Of a DNA stretch of 64,000 bases, positions 24,830-33,592 are shown one piece after another. The notes under the pieces were generated by a model. That model was not told the DNA's origin. It made no database searches and saw only the letters and a program-made list of their open reading frames with translations. The stretch comes from JADJOM01 sp046327715 (GTDB lineage Bacteria > Gemmatimonadota > Gemmatimonadetes > Gemmatimonadales > GWC2-71-9). Positions within the stretch are counted from its first letter, which is position 1. Each line of letters starts with the position of its first letter. Made by a program: the position numbers and the translations under genes. The DNA is taken from NCBI GenBank assembly GCA_046327715.1, contig JAXLXY010000003.1:186001-250000 (forward strand). Direction: 5' to 3'.

Positions 24830-25213
24830 CTATGGCGCCGTGTCGGGATCGGGGGGCACCGCGACCCCCTCCGGGCGCGCCGTCGGCGGGCCCACCCGCG
24901 TCAGGGTGACCGGCTTGGCCAGGTCCCCCCCCGAGAGGGTGAGACGGGTGCGGTCCACCTTGAGCTTGTAGGTGACCCACTCGCCGCCGAGCGCGATCAT
25001 CACACTGTCGGCCTTGAGCCGCCAGCGCACCGTTTCCTTGCCCCAGCTGGCGCTCGAATCCGCCCGAACGATGACCTCGCGCGGGGCGTCCTGCCGGTTC
25101 TGGTCCTTGAGGTCGGCCTTCCAGGTGCCGACGATCGGGGCGTCTTTCTGCGCGGCCAGGGATGAGGTGCCCGCCAGGGCGAAGGCCAGCAGCAGGAACA
25201 GGTGTTTCCGCAC
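24830..25213 (-). CDS. Small secreted lipocalin-like protein
   Basis: 127 residues from the GTG at 25213, preceded by CTGGAGGAGACATC, a good ribosome binding site. Signal peptide: basic RKH, hydrophobic FLLLAFALAGTSSLAAQ. The mature domain begins IVGTWKADLKD and continues as alternating strands, like small secreted TIGR03066/lipocalin-like proteins, which are poorly characterised. The last 20 residues are Pro-rich. Function unknown. Confidence 0.72.
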   Translation of the reverse strand: MRKHLFLLLAFALAGTSSLAAQKDAPIVGTWKADLKDQNRQDAPREVIVRADSSASWGKETVRWRLKADSVMIALGGEWVTYKLKVDRTRLTLSGGDLAKPVTLTRVGPPTARPEGVAVPPDPDTAP

Positions 25214-25308
25214 GATGTCTCCTCCAGAGGACACTTCCGGGCCGATTGCCCGGCTCCGGACCCTGCAGGGCAGGAACCGCGCCAATCTAACCGGTGATCC
25301 CAGTCACC

Positions 25309-25346
25309 AAAAACCGGGCGCCCCGGACCGTGGGGTCCGGGGCGCC
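25309..25346 (-). terminator. Intrinsic terminator of groES-groEL
   Basis: On the minus strand, a perfect 13-bp GC-rich stem (25346-25334 with 25329-25317) and a 4-base loop, followed by CGG and five T residues (plus-strand A-run 25309-25313). About 48 bases after the groEL stop. Confidence 0.85.
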
Positions 25347-25393
25347 GGTGCCTGGGGGCGTGGGTGACGGCCGGGGCCGCCGCCCGGGACTGC

Positions 25394-27025
<1,632 letters not shown>

Positions 27026-27057
27026 TGCAGTGCTCTCCTGTCAGAAGCCCGACCGGC

Positions 27058-27369
27058 TCAGCCGATCTTGGCGAGGATGTCCGACGCCTTCACGATGACG
27101 ACCTCTTCGCCGTCGACCGTGATGTTGGTGCCGCTGTACTTCCCGTAGAGGACCTTGTCCCCGACCTTCACGTCCATCGGGACCCGGTCACCCTTCTCGA
27201 CCCGGCCCGGCCCGACCGCCACGACTTCCCCCTGGGTCGGCTTTTCCTTCGCGGTGTCGGGGATGTACAGCCCGCCCCGCATCGACTCGCCCTCGTCATC
27301 CGGCCAGATCACCACACGATCCTCAAGGGGCTGGATCTTGAGCTTCGGCTTGGCCTTCGTGGTTGCCAT
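27058..27369 (-). CDS. groS: Co-chaperonin GroES (10 kDa)
   Basis: Lid of the GroEL chamber. 103 residues from MATTKAKPKLKIQPLEDRVV; the mobile loop (GESMRGGLYIP) and VGDKVLYGKYSGTN are clear. The chosen ATG at 27369 has GGGAGG seven bases upstream; an in-frame ATG 39 bases earlier lies in the leader and would add a non-conserved N-terminus. The leader of about 75 bases holds an inverted repeat at 27401-27421. Confidence 0.98.
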   Translation of the reverse strand: MATTKAKPKLKIQPLEDRVVIWPDDEGESMRGGLYIPDTAKEKPTQGEVVAVGPGRVEKGDRVPMDVKVGDKVLYGKYSGTNITVDGEEVVIVKASDILAKIG

Positions 27370-27400
27370 CGGTCCTCCCACGTCGGTATGTAAAATGTTG

Positions 27401-27421
27401 AACTGCAATGAATTAGCAGTT
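27401..27421. promoter_or_regulatory. Inverted repeat with 9-base spacer in the groES leader
   Basis: AACTGC-N9-GCAGTT. It has the 9-base spacing of the HrcA operator CIRCE but not its TTAGCACTC/GAGTGCTAA arms, and only 6-bp arms. It lies between the promoter (27452-27479) and the groES start, a position where a repressor would block. Could be a diverged operator or chance. Confidence 0.35.
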
Positions 27422-27430
27422 GGGCCGGCA

Positions 27431-27493
27431 GACTGCCAGCAAGTGGAAGCAAAGATAAACGCCGACTAGCACTTGTCAACTCTGACTGCCAGC
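27431..27493. repeat. Two direct copies of GACTGCCAGC flanking the groES promoter
   Basis: Identical 10-base copies at 27431-27440 and 27484-27493, 53 bases apart, on either side of the groES promoter and upstream of the divergent copper-protein gene. About five helical turns apart; could be binding sites for a dimeric regulator shared by both genes. Confidence 0.35.
27452..27479 (-). promoter_or_regulatory. groES-groEL promoter
   Basis: Minus strand TTGACA (27479-27474), 16-base spacer, TATCTT (27457-27452). Predicted start near 27445. Confidence 0.75.
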
Positions 27494-27529
27494 CCGGCGC
27501 GGCCCCGGCGACCGGGAACCGAACCCCAC

Positions 27530-27558
27530 CTGACACCGTTCTGGCTCCGTCCTAGATT
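27530..27558 (+). promoter_or_regulatory. Probable promoter of the PHM-like copper protein gene
   Basis: CTGACA (27530-27535), 17-base spacer, TAGATT (27553-27558). Predicted start near 27565, about 55 bases before the ATG at 27620. Confidence 0.55.
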
Positions 27559-27619
27559 GGCCCCAACCCGTGCCCGGACCCACAGGCCCCGAGGCCGTAC
27601 CTCGACGAGACGGACCGCG

Positions 27620-28690
27620 ATGCTCGCCTTCCTGCTGCTGGCCACCGCGGGGACCCCGCTCCCCACCCGCCCCACCGCCGACCCGGCGGTCACCATCACC
27701 GTCGACTCCGCCCGTCACGCGTTCACGGTCCGGGCGGGCCCCTTCAGCCTCCCGGACATGGGCGCGATGGATCACCACGCCATGGACCTGGGGGCCGCCC
27801 ACAACACCCCCGTCCTCCACTTCGCCTGGCCGGTCGACGGCTGGTTCCGGGGCTTCCGGACCGCGGTCGCCGGCTCGGACGGGGCGGCCCTGCCCCGGCG
27901 GCTGATGCACCACATGATCGTGGTGAACTACGCCCGCCGGCAGCTGGTCTACCCGGCGGCCGAGCGGCTCTTCGGGGCGGGACAGGAAACGGCGGACGCG
28001 CGGCTCCCGGCCACGATCGGCGTCCCGATGGCGCAGGGGATGGACCTCGGCTTCTACATCGCCTGGCACAACGACACCGGGGCTGCCCTCGATGGGGTCT
28101 ACCTCGTGCTGACGATCGAATACCTGCCGAAGAACCAGAACCCGCGCCCCGTGGACGTCTTCCCGCTCTACATGGACGTGGACCTCAGGGTCGGCGGCAG
28201 CAACACCTTCGACGTCCCCCCCGGGCGGTCGGAGCGGGCCTACGAATTCTCGCTCCCGGTCGGTGGACGGATCCTCGGCTACGGGGGGCACCTCCACGAC
28301 TACGGGCGACAGGTGCGCCTGGAGGACGCCGCCTCCGGGAAGGTGCTCGCGCGAGTGACGGCGGAGGCCGACCGTGACGGGCGGGTGCGTGGGGTGAGCC
28401 GGAGCCTCCCCGGGGTGCGCGGGGCCGGCGTGCGCCTCGTCGAAGGCAGCCGGTATCGGGTGGTGAGCGTCTACGACAATCCCACCGGTGGGGTACTGCG
28501 GAATGGCGGGATGGCGCACATCGCCGCGCTGTTCGCCCCCGACAACGCCCGCCGCCTCCCGACGATCGATGAGCGGGATCCCGACTACCAGCGGGACCTG
28601 GCCTCGCTTGAGGTGATGGGAGTGGGGATGGGGACGGGCGCCGGGGAGGGACATGACCACGCGGGAATGGACCACCAGCACGCGCCGTAG
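27620..28690 (+). CDS. Exported PHM/DBH-like copper-binding protein
   Basis: 356 residues from ATG 27620, with a short signal peptide (MLAFLLLATAGTPLP). Three features resemble type II copper monooxygenases (PHM/DBH): RRLMHHMIVVNYAR (HHM, as at the CuH site), GYGGHLHDYGRQVRLED (HxH followed by G-R-x-V, as at the CuM site) and a late YDNPTGGVLRNGGMAHIAALF with a possible Met ligand. The N-terminal DMGAMDHHAMDLGAAH and the tail GHDHAGMDHQHAP are His/Met-rich, typical of copper binding. A monooxygenase activity is not proven; a copper-binding or chaperone role is equally possible. Divergent from groES. Confidence 0.6.
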   Translation: MLAFLLLATAGTPLPTRPTADPAVTITVDSARHAFTVRAGPFSLPDMGAMDHHAMDLGAAHNTPVLHFAWPVDGWFRGFRTAVAGSDGAALPRRLMHHMIVVNYARRQLVYPAAERLFGAGQETADARLPATIGVPMAQGMDLGFYIAWHNDTGAALDGVYLVLTIEYLPKNQNPRPVDVFPLYMDVDLRVGGSNTFDVPPGRSERAYEFSLPVGGRILGYGGHLHDYGRQVRLEDAASGKVLARVTAEADRDGRVRGVSRSLPGVRGAGVRLVEGSRYRVVSVYDNPTGGVLRNGGMAHIAALFAPDNARRLPTIDERDPDYQRDLASLEVMGVGMGTGAGEGHDHAGMDHQHAP

Positions 28691-28709
28691 CCGGCGGTGG
28701 CTCGATCGT

Positions 28710-28735
28710 GAGGCGGGGCAGCGGCCCCTCGCCTC
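28710..28735. other. Imperfect hairpin in the convergent gap 28691-28772
   Basis: GAGGCGGGGC pairs imperfectly with GCCCCTCGCCTC around a short loop. No T-run; a weak candidate terminator between the copper-protein and NlpC/P60 genes. Nothing else is seen in this gap. Confidence 0.3.
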
Positions 28736-28772
28736 CCGGTGCCCCGCGGGCTGTCCTGGCCTTCGGCGCGGC

Positions 28773-29747
28773 TCAGCCGACGATACGCCGTGCCCCGATC
28801 CAGCGCCGGAACCACCAGCGGCCCGAGACATCATCCGGGCTCAGGACGCTCAGCTGAACACCGCCGCGGGCACTGTGGATGAACCGCCCGCCGCCCACAT
28901 ACAGCCCCACGTGGGTGACGCGGGTGCCGCGATTGGCGAAGGTCAGCACGTCACCTGGGCGCAGTCCCTCGAGCGTACGCGGCACCTCCGTGCCCTGCCG
29001 CGCCTGCTCGACGCTGCGCCGCGGGAGCACGATGCCGTGACGGCCGAAGGCGTACTGGATCAGCCCTGAGCAGTCGAAGCCCTCCTCCCCCTCGTCGCCC
29101 CAGCGATACGGCATGCCCATCACGTCGAGCGCGTCCTGCACCACGAGGCCGATCAACCGACCGTGCTCCTCGGCCACGCCGGCGCGGGCCAGGTCGGCCC
29201 GGACTTCCTCGGGCGCGGGCCCGGCATCGGCGGCCGAGGTGGCCAGCGGGCTCGGGCCGCCGGCCGTGGAGGCCGCGGGCCGACCCGCGGCCCCGTTCCG
29301 GCTGCGCCGGTCGAGGCCGAGCCGCAGGCCCAGCTCCATTCCGTCGTAGCGCCCGTTGATCTCGCGATAGCGGCCCTCGGCCGCGAGGGAGAGCCCCCGC
29401 AGGGGAAAGACCTCGTAACCCAGGCCCGTGGACCAGCTGCCCCAGAGATCCTGGTCGCCCCGGGTGGCGAGGCCACCCTCGATCCCGCCGATCACGTACA
29501 CTCCCCGGTTCCCGCTCCGGAACAGCGTGAAGTCGACGCCAAGGCCCCAGAGGTTCCCCACGGGGGCGCGGCCGTCGACGACCGCGGCGTGCAGCGCGGC
29601 GCCGAGGGGCCCCGTGAGCCGGCCCGAGGTCCCGAGCCGGTAACTGTTGGCCGCGGGGTCCGTGAAGAGGTGACCGATCTGGAAGCCCGGCCCCTGGGCG
29701 ACGGCGGGGCCGGCGACCAGCAGCAGCAGCGCCAGCAGAGCCTTCAC
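28773..29747 (-). CDS. Outer-membrane-barrel-like protein fused to NlpC/P60 peptidase
   Basis: 324 residues from the GTG at 29747 (GTGA overlap with the gene before). Signal peptide (ALLALLLLVAGPAVAQ) followed by about 130 residues with alternating aromatic/Gly strands resembling a small outer-membrane beta-barrel (TSGRLTGPLGAALHA, GVYVIGGIEGGLATR, WSTGLGYEVFPL, MELGLRLGLD). A disordered linker (about 150-180) precedes an NlpC/P60 domain with catalytic Cys226 (FDCSGLIQYAFG), His279 (THVGLYVGGG) and a third polar site at His291. The peptidase should cut gamma-D-Glu-diaminopimelate bonds. The barrel assignment is from strand pattern only. Confidence 0.82.
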   Translation of the reverse strand: MKALLALLLLVAGPAVAQGPGFQIGHLFTDPAANSYRLGTSGRLTGPLGAALHAAVVDGRAPVGNLWGLGVDFTLFRSGNRGVYVIGGIEGGLATRGDQDLWGSWSTGLGYEVFPLRGLSLAAEGRYREINGRYDGMELGLRLGLDRRSRNGAAGRPAASTAGGPSPLATSAADAGPAPEEVRADLARAGVAEEHGRLIGLVVQDALDVMGMPYRWGDEGEEGFDCSGLIQYAFGRHGIVLPRRSVEQARQGTEVPRTLEGLRPGDVLTFANRGTRVTHVGLYVGGGRFIHSARGGVQLSVLSPDDVSGRWWFRRWIGARRIVG

Positions 29748-30130
29748 CGGACCCTCACCGGCTGGCCGGTCCGGAGGTTCACCTGATAGACGTTGCCCGG
29801 GCGGCAGTGCAGCCAGATGGCGGCCTCGAGGGTGGAGTCGTTCACCAGCCGGGGGGCGGTGCCGGTGTACAGCAGGGGAATGTTGAGCTTCCGGTCGCCC
29901 TCGCGGATCTGCATGGCGTGCTCGACGCAGACCGTGCCGGCGGAATCGGCCGCGGGGCGGCTGCCGACGAACCAGATCTCCTGTCCGCCGGGCGTGCGCA
30001 GCACCAGGGAATCGCTGCTGCCGGAGGAGATCATGCCTTCCTCCTCCGCCGGCTCGGCGTCGGCATGACGTTCGGATCCCCCGCAGGCAACCAGCCCGCC
30101 CAGCAGCAGCACCAGCAGGCGAGGACTCAT
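29744..30130 (-). CDS. Putative lipoprotein of unknown function
   Basis: 128 residues with a lipoprotein signal (LLVLLLGGLVAC, Cys16, then GGSE). The mature part has strands such as LVLRTPGGQEIWFVGSRPA, a C-V-E-H-A segment and CRPGNVYQVNLRTGQPV. No domain recognised. It lies directly upstream of the barrel-NlpC gene, overlapping by 4 bases, so the two may act together at the envelope. Confidence 0.75.
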   Translation of the reverse strand: MSPRLLVLLLGGLVACGGSERHADAEPAEEEGMISSGSSDSLVLRTPGGQEIWFVGSRPAADSAGTVCVEHAMQIREGDRKLNIPLLYTGTAPRLVNDSTLEAAIWLHCRPGNVYQVNLRTGQPVRVR

Positions 30131-30453
30131 GGGCCGGACTCCGTGGTCGAGGATGGAGGGGTGGTGGCGGGGTCGGCCGCGATCGCGTCATCGAGGTCCG
30201 GGAGGCCCTCGCGGGTCACGTGCAGCGAGTGCCGCAGGCGGGGCGAGCGGCGCAGCAGCTCGATCCAGCCGAGCAGCGACAGCACCGCGAGGACGAGCCC
30301 GGTGCCGAACGCGGTGTACAGGGCGCGGCGTGGATCAGCGAAGCCGGCCTCGCGGTTGAGGACGAGCCACGCCCCCCAAAGCGAAGCTGCCCACGCCACC
30401 AGGGGCGTGAGCAGCCAGCCGACGATCCGGGCCAGGAGGACGAGCCAACGCAT
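30127..30453 (-). CDS. Small membrane protein, two helices
   Basis: 108 residues. Two predicted membrane helices (about 3-32, LVLLARIVGWLLTPLVAWAASLWGAWLVL; and 46-66, ALYTAFGTGLVLAVLSLLGWIELL) and an acidic, Thr/Pro-rich tail. No known domain. It overlaps the following lipoprotein gene (ATGA) and lies 6 bases after the 209-residue membrane protein gene. Confidence 0.7.
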   Translation of the reverse strand: MRWLVLLARIVGWLLTPLVAWAASLWGAWLVLNREAGFADPRRALYTAFGTGLVLAVLSLLGWIELLRRSPRLRHSLHVTREGLPDLDDAIAADPATTPPSSTTESGP

Positions 30454-30459
30454 CCACTC

Positions 30460-31089
30460 CTACTTCCGTCGCGCCCCGAGGACCGAGATGGCGGTGGCAA
30501 GGGCGAATCCCGGGATGAACGCCACCCCGTAGGTTCCGACGTTCCACCCCGCCCCGGGGACATGCAGCACCACGCCGGCCACCATGCAGACCACGGTCGC
30601 GACCAGCACCACCCCCAGCCCGCCGATCAGGCTCGGCTGCCCGCCCCTGGCCGCCTGGGTGGCGAGGATCCAGCCGCCCAGCCACGGGAGGTAGGTGCCG
30701 ACCATCCACCAGATCGGGTGGTACCACCAGTTGCTGCCCCCGCCGATCTCGAGCCACCGATTGGTGTAGAGGCCAAAGGGCTGGAACAGCGCCACGTCGA
30801 ACACCATGAAGACGACCGTCGCGGCGAGGCCGATCCCGGCCGCCGCGGCGATGCCTTCGATGGTGGTGGCGCGGGTCCAGAGGCCCGGCAGGAAGGCCAC
30901 CGCCGCGATGGCCGCCGTCAGCAGGACCGCCAGGAGCGCGGTCTCGGCGACGCCATCGAGGTACTTGGAAACCGAGCCGATGACCAGGACGGCCACCGAT
31001 TCCAGGATGCCGAGCTTGACCGCCGCGCGGAGCACGTAGGTCAGCTCGGTATGGTCGGCGCCTGCATGGGCGTGGACCGCGGCACTCAT
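30460..31089 (-). CDS. Polytopic membrane protein of unknown function
   Basis: 209 residues with about six hydrophobic helices. The N-terminus is His/Ala-rich (MSAAVHAHAGADHTEL) and a Trp-rich loop follows the third helix (NWWYHPIWWMVGTYLPWLGGW). No family recognised. A GGGAGC ribosome binding site lies 5 bases before the ATG; a TATACT -10 sequence is at 31124-31129. First gene of the four-gene unit down to the barrel-NlpC gene. Confidence 0.7.
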   Translation of the reverse strand: MSAAVHAHAGADHTELTYVLRAAVKLGILESVAVLVIGSVSKYLDGVAETALLAVLLTAAIAAVAFLPGLWTRATTIEGIAAAAGIGLAATVVFMVFDVALFQPFGLYTNRWLEIGGGSNWWYHPIWWMVGTYLPWLGGWILATQAARGGQPSLIGGLGVVLVATVVCMVAGVVLHVPGAGWNVGTYGVAFIPGFALATAISVLGARRK

Positions 31090-31123
31090 GATTGCTCCCG
31101 AAGGCTGGAAGTGGGACGCCGGA

Positions 31124-31129
31124 AGTATA
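31124..31129 (-). promoter_or_regulatory. Possible -10 box for the 31089-28773 operon
   Basis: Minus strand TATACT, about 35 bases before the ATG at 31089. The hexamer 17 bases upstream is TGGTGC, a poor -35 box. Confidence 0.4.
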
Positions 31130-31162
31130 AGGGCGCCCCGCGCGGTGCACCACCGCCCCCGC

Positions 31163-31942
31163 TCACCACTGGGCCCCGAGGTGGCCGGCGGCGATGCGGA
31201 GGCCGTGGAGGGTCAGGTCCGGGTCGACGAGTTCGATGCTGCGGGTGAGCGGCACGATGGTCGTGGCGAGCCCGCCGGTGGCCACGACCCTGGGCCGCGT
31301 GGGTGTGGGCCATTCGGCGATGATGCGGGCCACCAGCCCGTCCACCGCGTCGGCGGCCCCGAGGAGCACCCCGGCCCGGATGCATTCCTCGGTGCGTCGC
31401 CCGATCACCCGCTCCGGCGGCCGCAATTCGGTGGCCGGGAGCTTGGCCGCGCGCCGGGTGAGGTGATCGGCGGAGGTCCGCAATCCCGGCATGATGACCC
31501 CACCGATGAACCGGCCATCGGCGGTGATGCAGTCGAAGGTGGTGGCCGTGCCGAAATCGACCACGACGGTGTCACAGCGGTAGCGTTCCACCGCGGCGAG
31601 CGTGTTGATGATCCGGTCCGCGCCGACGCTCAGCGGCTCTTCCACGTCGAGGCGGATGGGCAGCGGCGAGGAGGCGTCCACCACCGTCACCCGGGCGCCG
31701 GTCAGGTTCCGGACCGCCTCGAGGAGGCTCTGGGTGACCCCCGGCGCCACCGAGGCGATGATCGCCGCCCGGACCTCGTTCGGGGAATGACCCGCATGCA
31801 GCAGGAAGGCGCCGAGCGACGTGCCCCATTCGTCGGGGGTCCGGTCGGGATTGGTGGTCAGCCGCCAGTGCCCGGCGAGCGCCTCGCCCTGGAACAGGCC
31901 GACCGTGATCTCGGTGTTGCCGACGTCCAGTGTGAGGAGCAT
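31163..31942 (-). CDS. coaX: Type III pantothenate kinase
   Basis: First step of coenzyme A synthesis. 259 residues from MLLTLDVGNTEITVGLFQG (phosphate-binding Asp-x-Gly-Asn). Further ASKHA-fold motifs are VDFGTATTFDCI, GGVIMPGLRTSADHL and a C-terminal VVATGGLA. This family is insensitive to CoA feedback and usually replaces CoaA. The ATG at 31942 has no ribosome binding site and lies 8 bases from a -10 box. Confidence 0.95.
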   Translation of the reverse strand: MLLTLDVGNTEITVGLFQGEALAGHWRLTTNPDRTPDEWGTSLGAFLLHAGHSPNEVRAAIIASVAPGVTQSLLEAVRNLTGARVTVVDASSPLPIRLDVEEPLSVGADRIINTLAAVERYRCDTVVVDFGTATTFDCITADGRFIGGVIMPGLRTSADHLTRRAAKLPATELRPPERVIGRRTEECIRAGVLLGAADAVDGLVARIIAEWPTPTRPRVVATGGLATTIVPLTRSIELVDPDLTLHGLRIAAGHLGAQW

Positions 31943-31950
31943 GGTTGGAC

Positions 31951-31978
31951 AAGGTAGCGAAAGGGTGGGCCGTCTCAA
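31951..31978 (-). promoter_or_regulatory. coaX promoter, probably (near-)leaderless
   Basis: Minus strand TTGAGA (31978-31973), 16-base spacer, TACCTT (31956-31951), then 8 bases to the ATG. Lies in the 81-base gap after birA. Confidence 0.6.
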
Positions 31979-32023
31979 GTCGGTGGCTGGCAGGCACCTG
32001 CCCGGCGCCGCGGTGGTCGAGGC

Positions 32024-32773
32024 CTAGGGCCCGGCGACGTCAGGATGCGGCGGGCCATCGGGTGTCGTTGCCAGCTCCACGGTCCCGGCGCGTACCAGGG
32101 AGGTCTCCCCCGCGTCGGTGGTGACCCGGAGCGCGCCATCGGGCGCCAGCCCGGCGGCCACTCCCGCCACCGGGGCCGCCAGACGGCGCCCCAGGAGCCA
32201 GTCGCGAGCCGCCCACGCCCCGAGTTCCGCGGCGGTCAGTGCCCCGCCCTGCTGGCCGGCCGAGCATACCGCGCGGATGACGGGCTCCCGCAGGGCCTCC
32301 GGCCCTGCTCCCGGTACGACCGTGGCAAGCGCGATCGCCCGGGCCGCCAGGTCGTCGGGGATGGGATTGCACACGTTGAGCCCGAGCCCCACCGCCACCC
32401 ACCCCACCGTCCCGCCCTGCCACCGGGCCTCGCACAGGATGCCGCCCAGCTTCCGGCCGACCAGCATGAGGTCGTTGGGCCACTTGAGCCCCAGCCGGAG
32501 GTCCGGGCACCAGGTCTCGAGAGCCCGGGCCACCGCCAGCCCCACGCGCAGGCTGAGCAGGTCGAGCGCGGCATCGGCGGGCGGCCGGCAGAGGACGCTG
32601 AGCCACAGTCCACCCGCCGGGGAGGCCCACGGGCGTCCCCGGCGACCCCGTCCCCCGCGCTGCACCCGGGCCACGACCGCGCTCCCCGTAGGCGCGCCCT
32701 CGGCGGCCATGGCGTGCAGGAGGTCCTGGGTCGAGGCCGTCTCGTCGAGCTCCTGCACCACCGGGTGCCCCAT
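32024..32773 (-). CDS. birA: Biotin--[acetyl-CoA-carboxylase] ligase (no DNA-binding domain)
   Basis: Attaches biotin to the carboxyl carrier protein. 249 residues with the biotinoyl-AMP loop GGRGRRGRPWASP, KWPNDLML, GGILCEARW and GLGLNV. The protein lacks the N-terminal helix-turn-helix of E. coli BirA, so it is the group I type and not a repressor. It starts 3 bases after the uppP stop. Confidence 0.93.
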   Translation of the reverse strand: MGHPVVQELDETASTQDLLHAMAAEGAPTGSAVVARVQRGGRGRRGRPWASPAGGLWLSVLCRPPADAALDLLSLRVGLAVARALETWCPDLRLGLKWPNDLMLVGRKLGGILCEARWQGGTVGWVAVGLGLNVCNPIPDDLAARAIALATVVPGAGPEALREPVIRAVCSAGQQGGALTAAELGAWAARDWLLGRRLAAPVAGVAAGLAPDGALRVTTDAGETSLVRAGTVELATTPDGPPHPDVAGP

Positions 32774-32776
32774 GGG

Positions 32777-33592
32777 TCAGGCGCCGATGGCGCGCTGGCC
32801 CGCGAGCCAGAGCAGGAAGGCCCCGAAGGCGATCCGGTACCAGGCGAAGGGCACGAAGCTGTGGTGCGCCACGTAGCGCAGCAGGGCCTTCACCACCACG
32901 AATGCCGACAGGAACGCCACCACGAAGCCCGCGGCAAAGACCGGCAGGTCGGCCGGGACCAGCTGGTCGAGGCTCTTGAGCAGGTCGTATCCCGCGGCGG
33001 CGGAGAGCACCGGCACCGCGAGGAAGAAGGAGAACTCGGTCGCGGCGGTGCGCGAGAGGCCGAGCAGGTAGCCGCCCATGATGGTGGCGCCGGAGCGCGA
33101 GACGCCGGGCACCAGGGCCAGCATCTGCGCCAGGCCGATGGCCAGGGCGGTCGCCGGCGGGATGGCGGCGGCATCGGTCACCGTCGGGACCGGTCGGCGG
33201 CGCTCGATGAGCAGCATCAGCACCCCGCCGGCGATGAATCCCCAGGCCACGACGGTCGGGGTGAACAGGTGCTCCTTGATCCAGCCGTGGATCAGGAAGC
33301 CGACCACGGCCGCCGGCAGGAACCCGAGCAGCAGGTTCGTGATGAACCGCCGGCTGTCCGGCTCGCGCAGGGCGCTGCGGGCCACGCCGACAAACCGCTG
33401 CCGGTAGATCCAGACGATGGCGAGGATGGCGCCCAGCTGGATGAAGATCTCGAAGGTCTTGGCACGGGGCCCGGTGAACCGGAGCCAGTCCGCGGCGACG
33501 ATCAGGTGCCCGGTGCTCGAGATCGGCAGGAACTCGGTGATGCCCTCCACCAGCCCGAGGAGCGAGGCGTCGAGCAGCTCGCCCGGGGTCAC
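32777..33592 (-). CDS. uppP: Undecaprenyl-diphosphatase UppP/BacA
   Basis: Recycles the lipid carrier by dephosphorylating undecaprenyl diphosphate. 271 residues, multi-spanning, with the two inverted catalytic blocks: GLVEGITEFLPISSTGHL near the N-terminus and LVPGVSRSGATIMGG in the second half. GTG start at 33592 overlapping the bshA stop (GTGA). Confidence 0.96.
   Translation of the reverse strand: MTPGELLDASLLGLVEGITEFLPISSTGHLIVAADWLRFTGPRAKTFEIFIQLGAILAIVWIYRQRFVGVARSALREPDSRRFITNLLLGFLPAAVVGFLIHGWIKEHLFTPTVVAWGFIAGGVLMLLIERRRPVPTVTDAAAIPPATALAIGLAQMLALVPGVSRSGATIMGGYLLGLSRTAATEFSFFLAVPVLSAAAGYDLLKSLDQLVPADLPVFAAGFVVAFLSAFVVVKALLRYVAHHSFVPFAWYRIAFGAFLLWLAGQRAIGA

Noticed and set aside
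27401..27421. Canonical CIRCE element
   Set aside because: Only the spacing fits; the TTAGCACTC/GAGTGCTAA arms are absent, so it is reported only as an unclassified inverted repeat.
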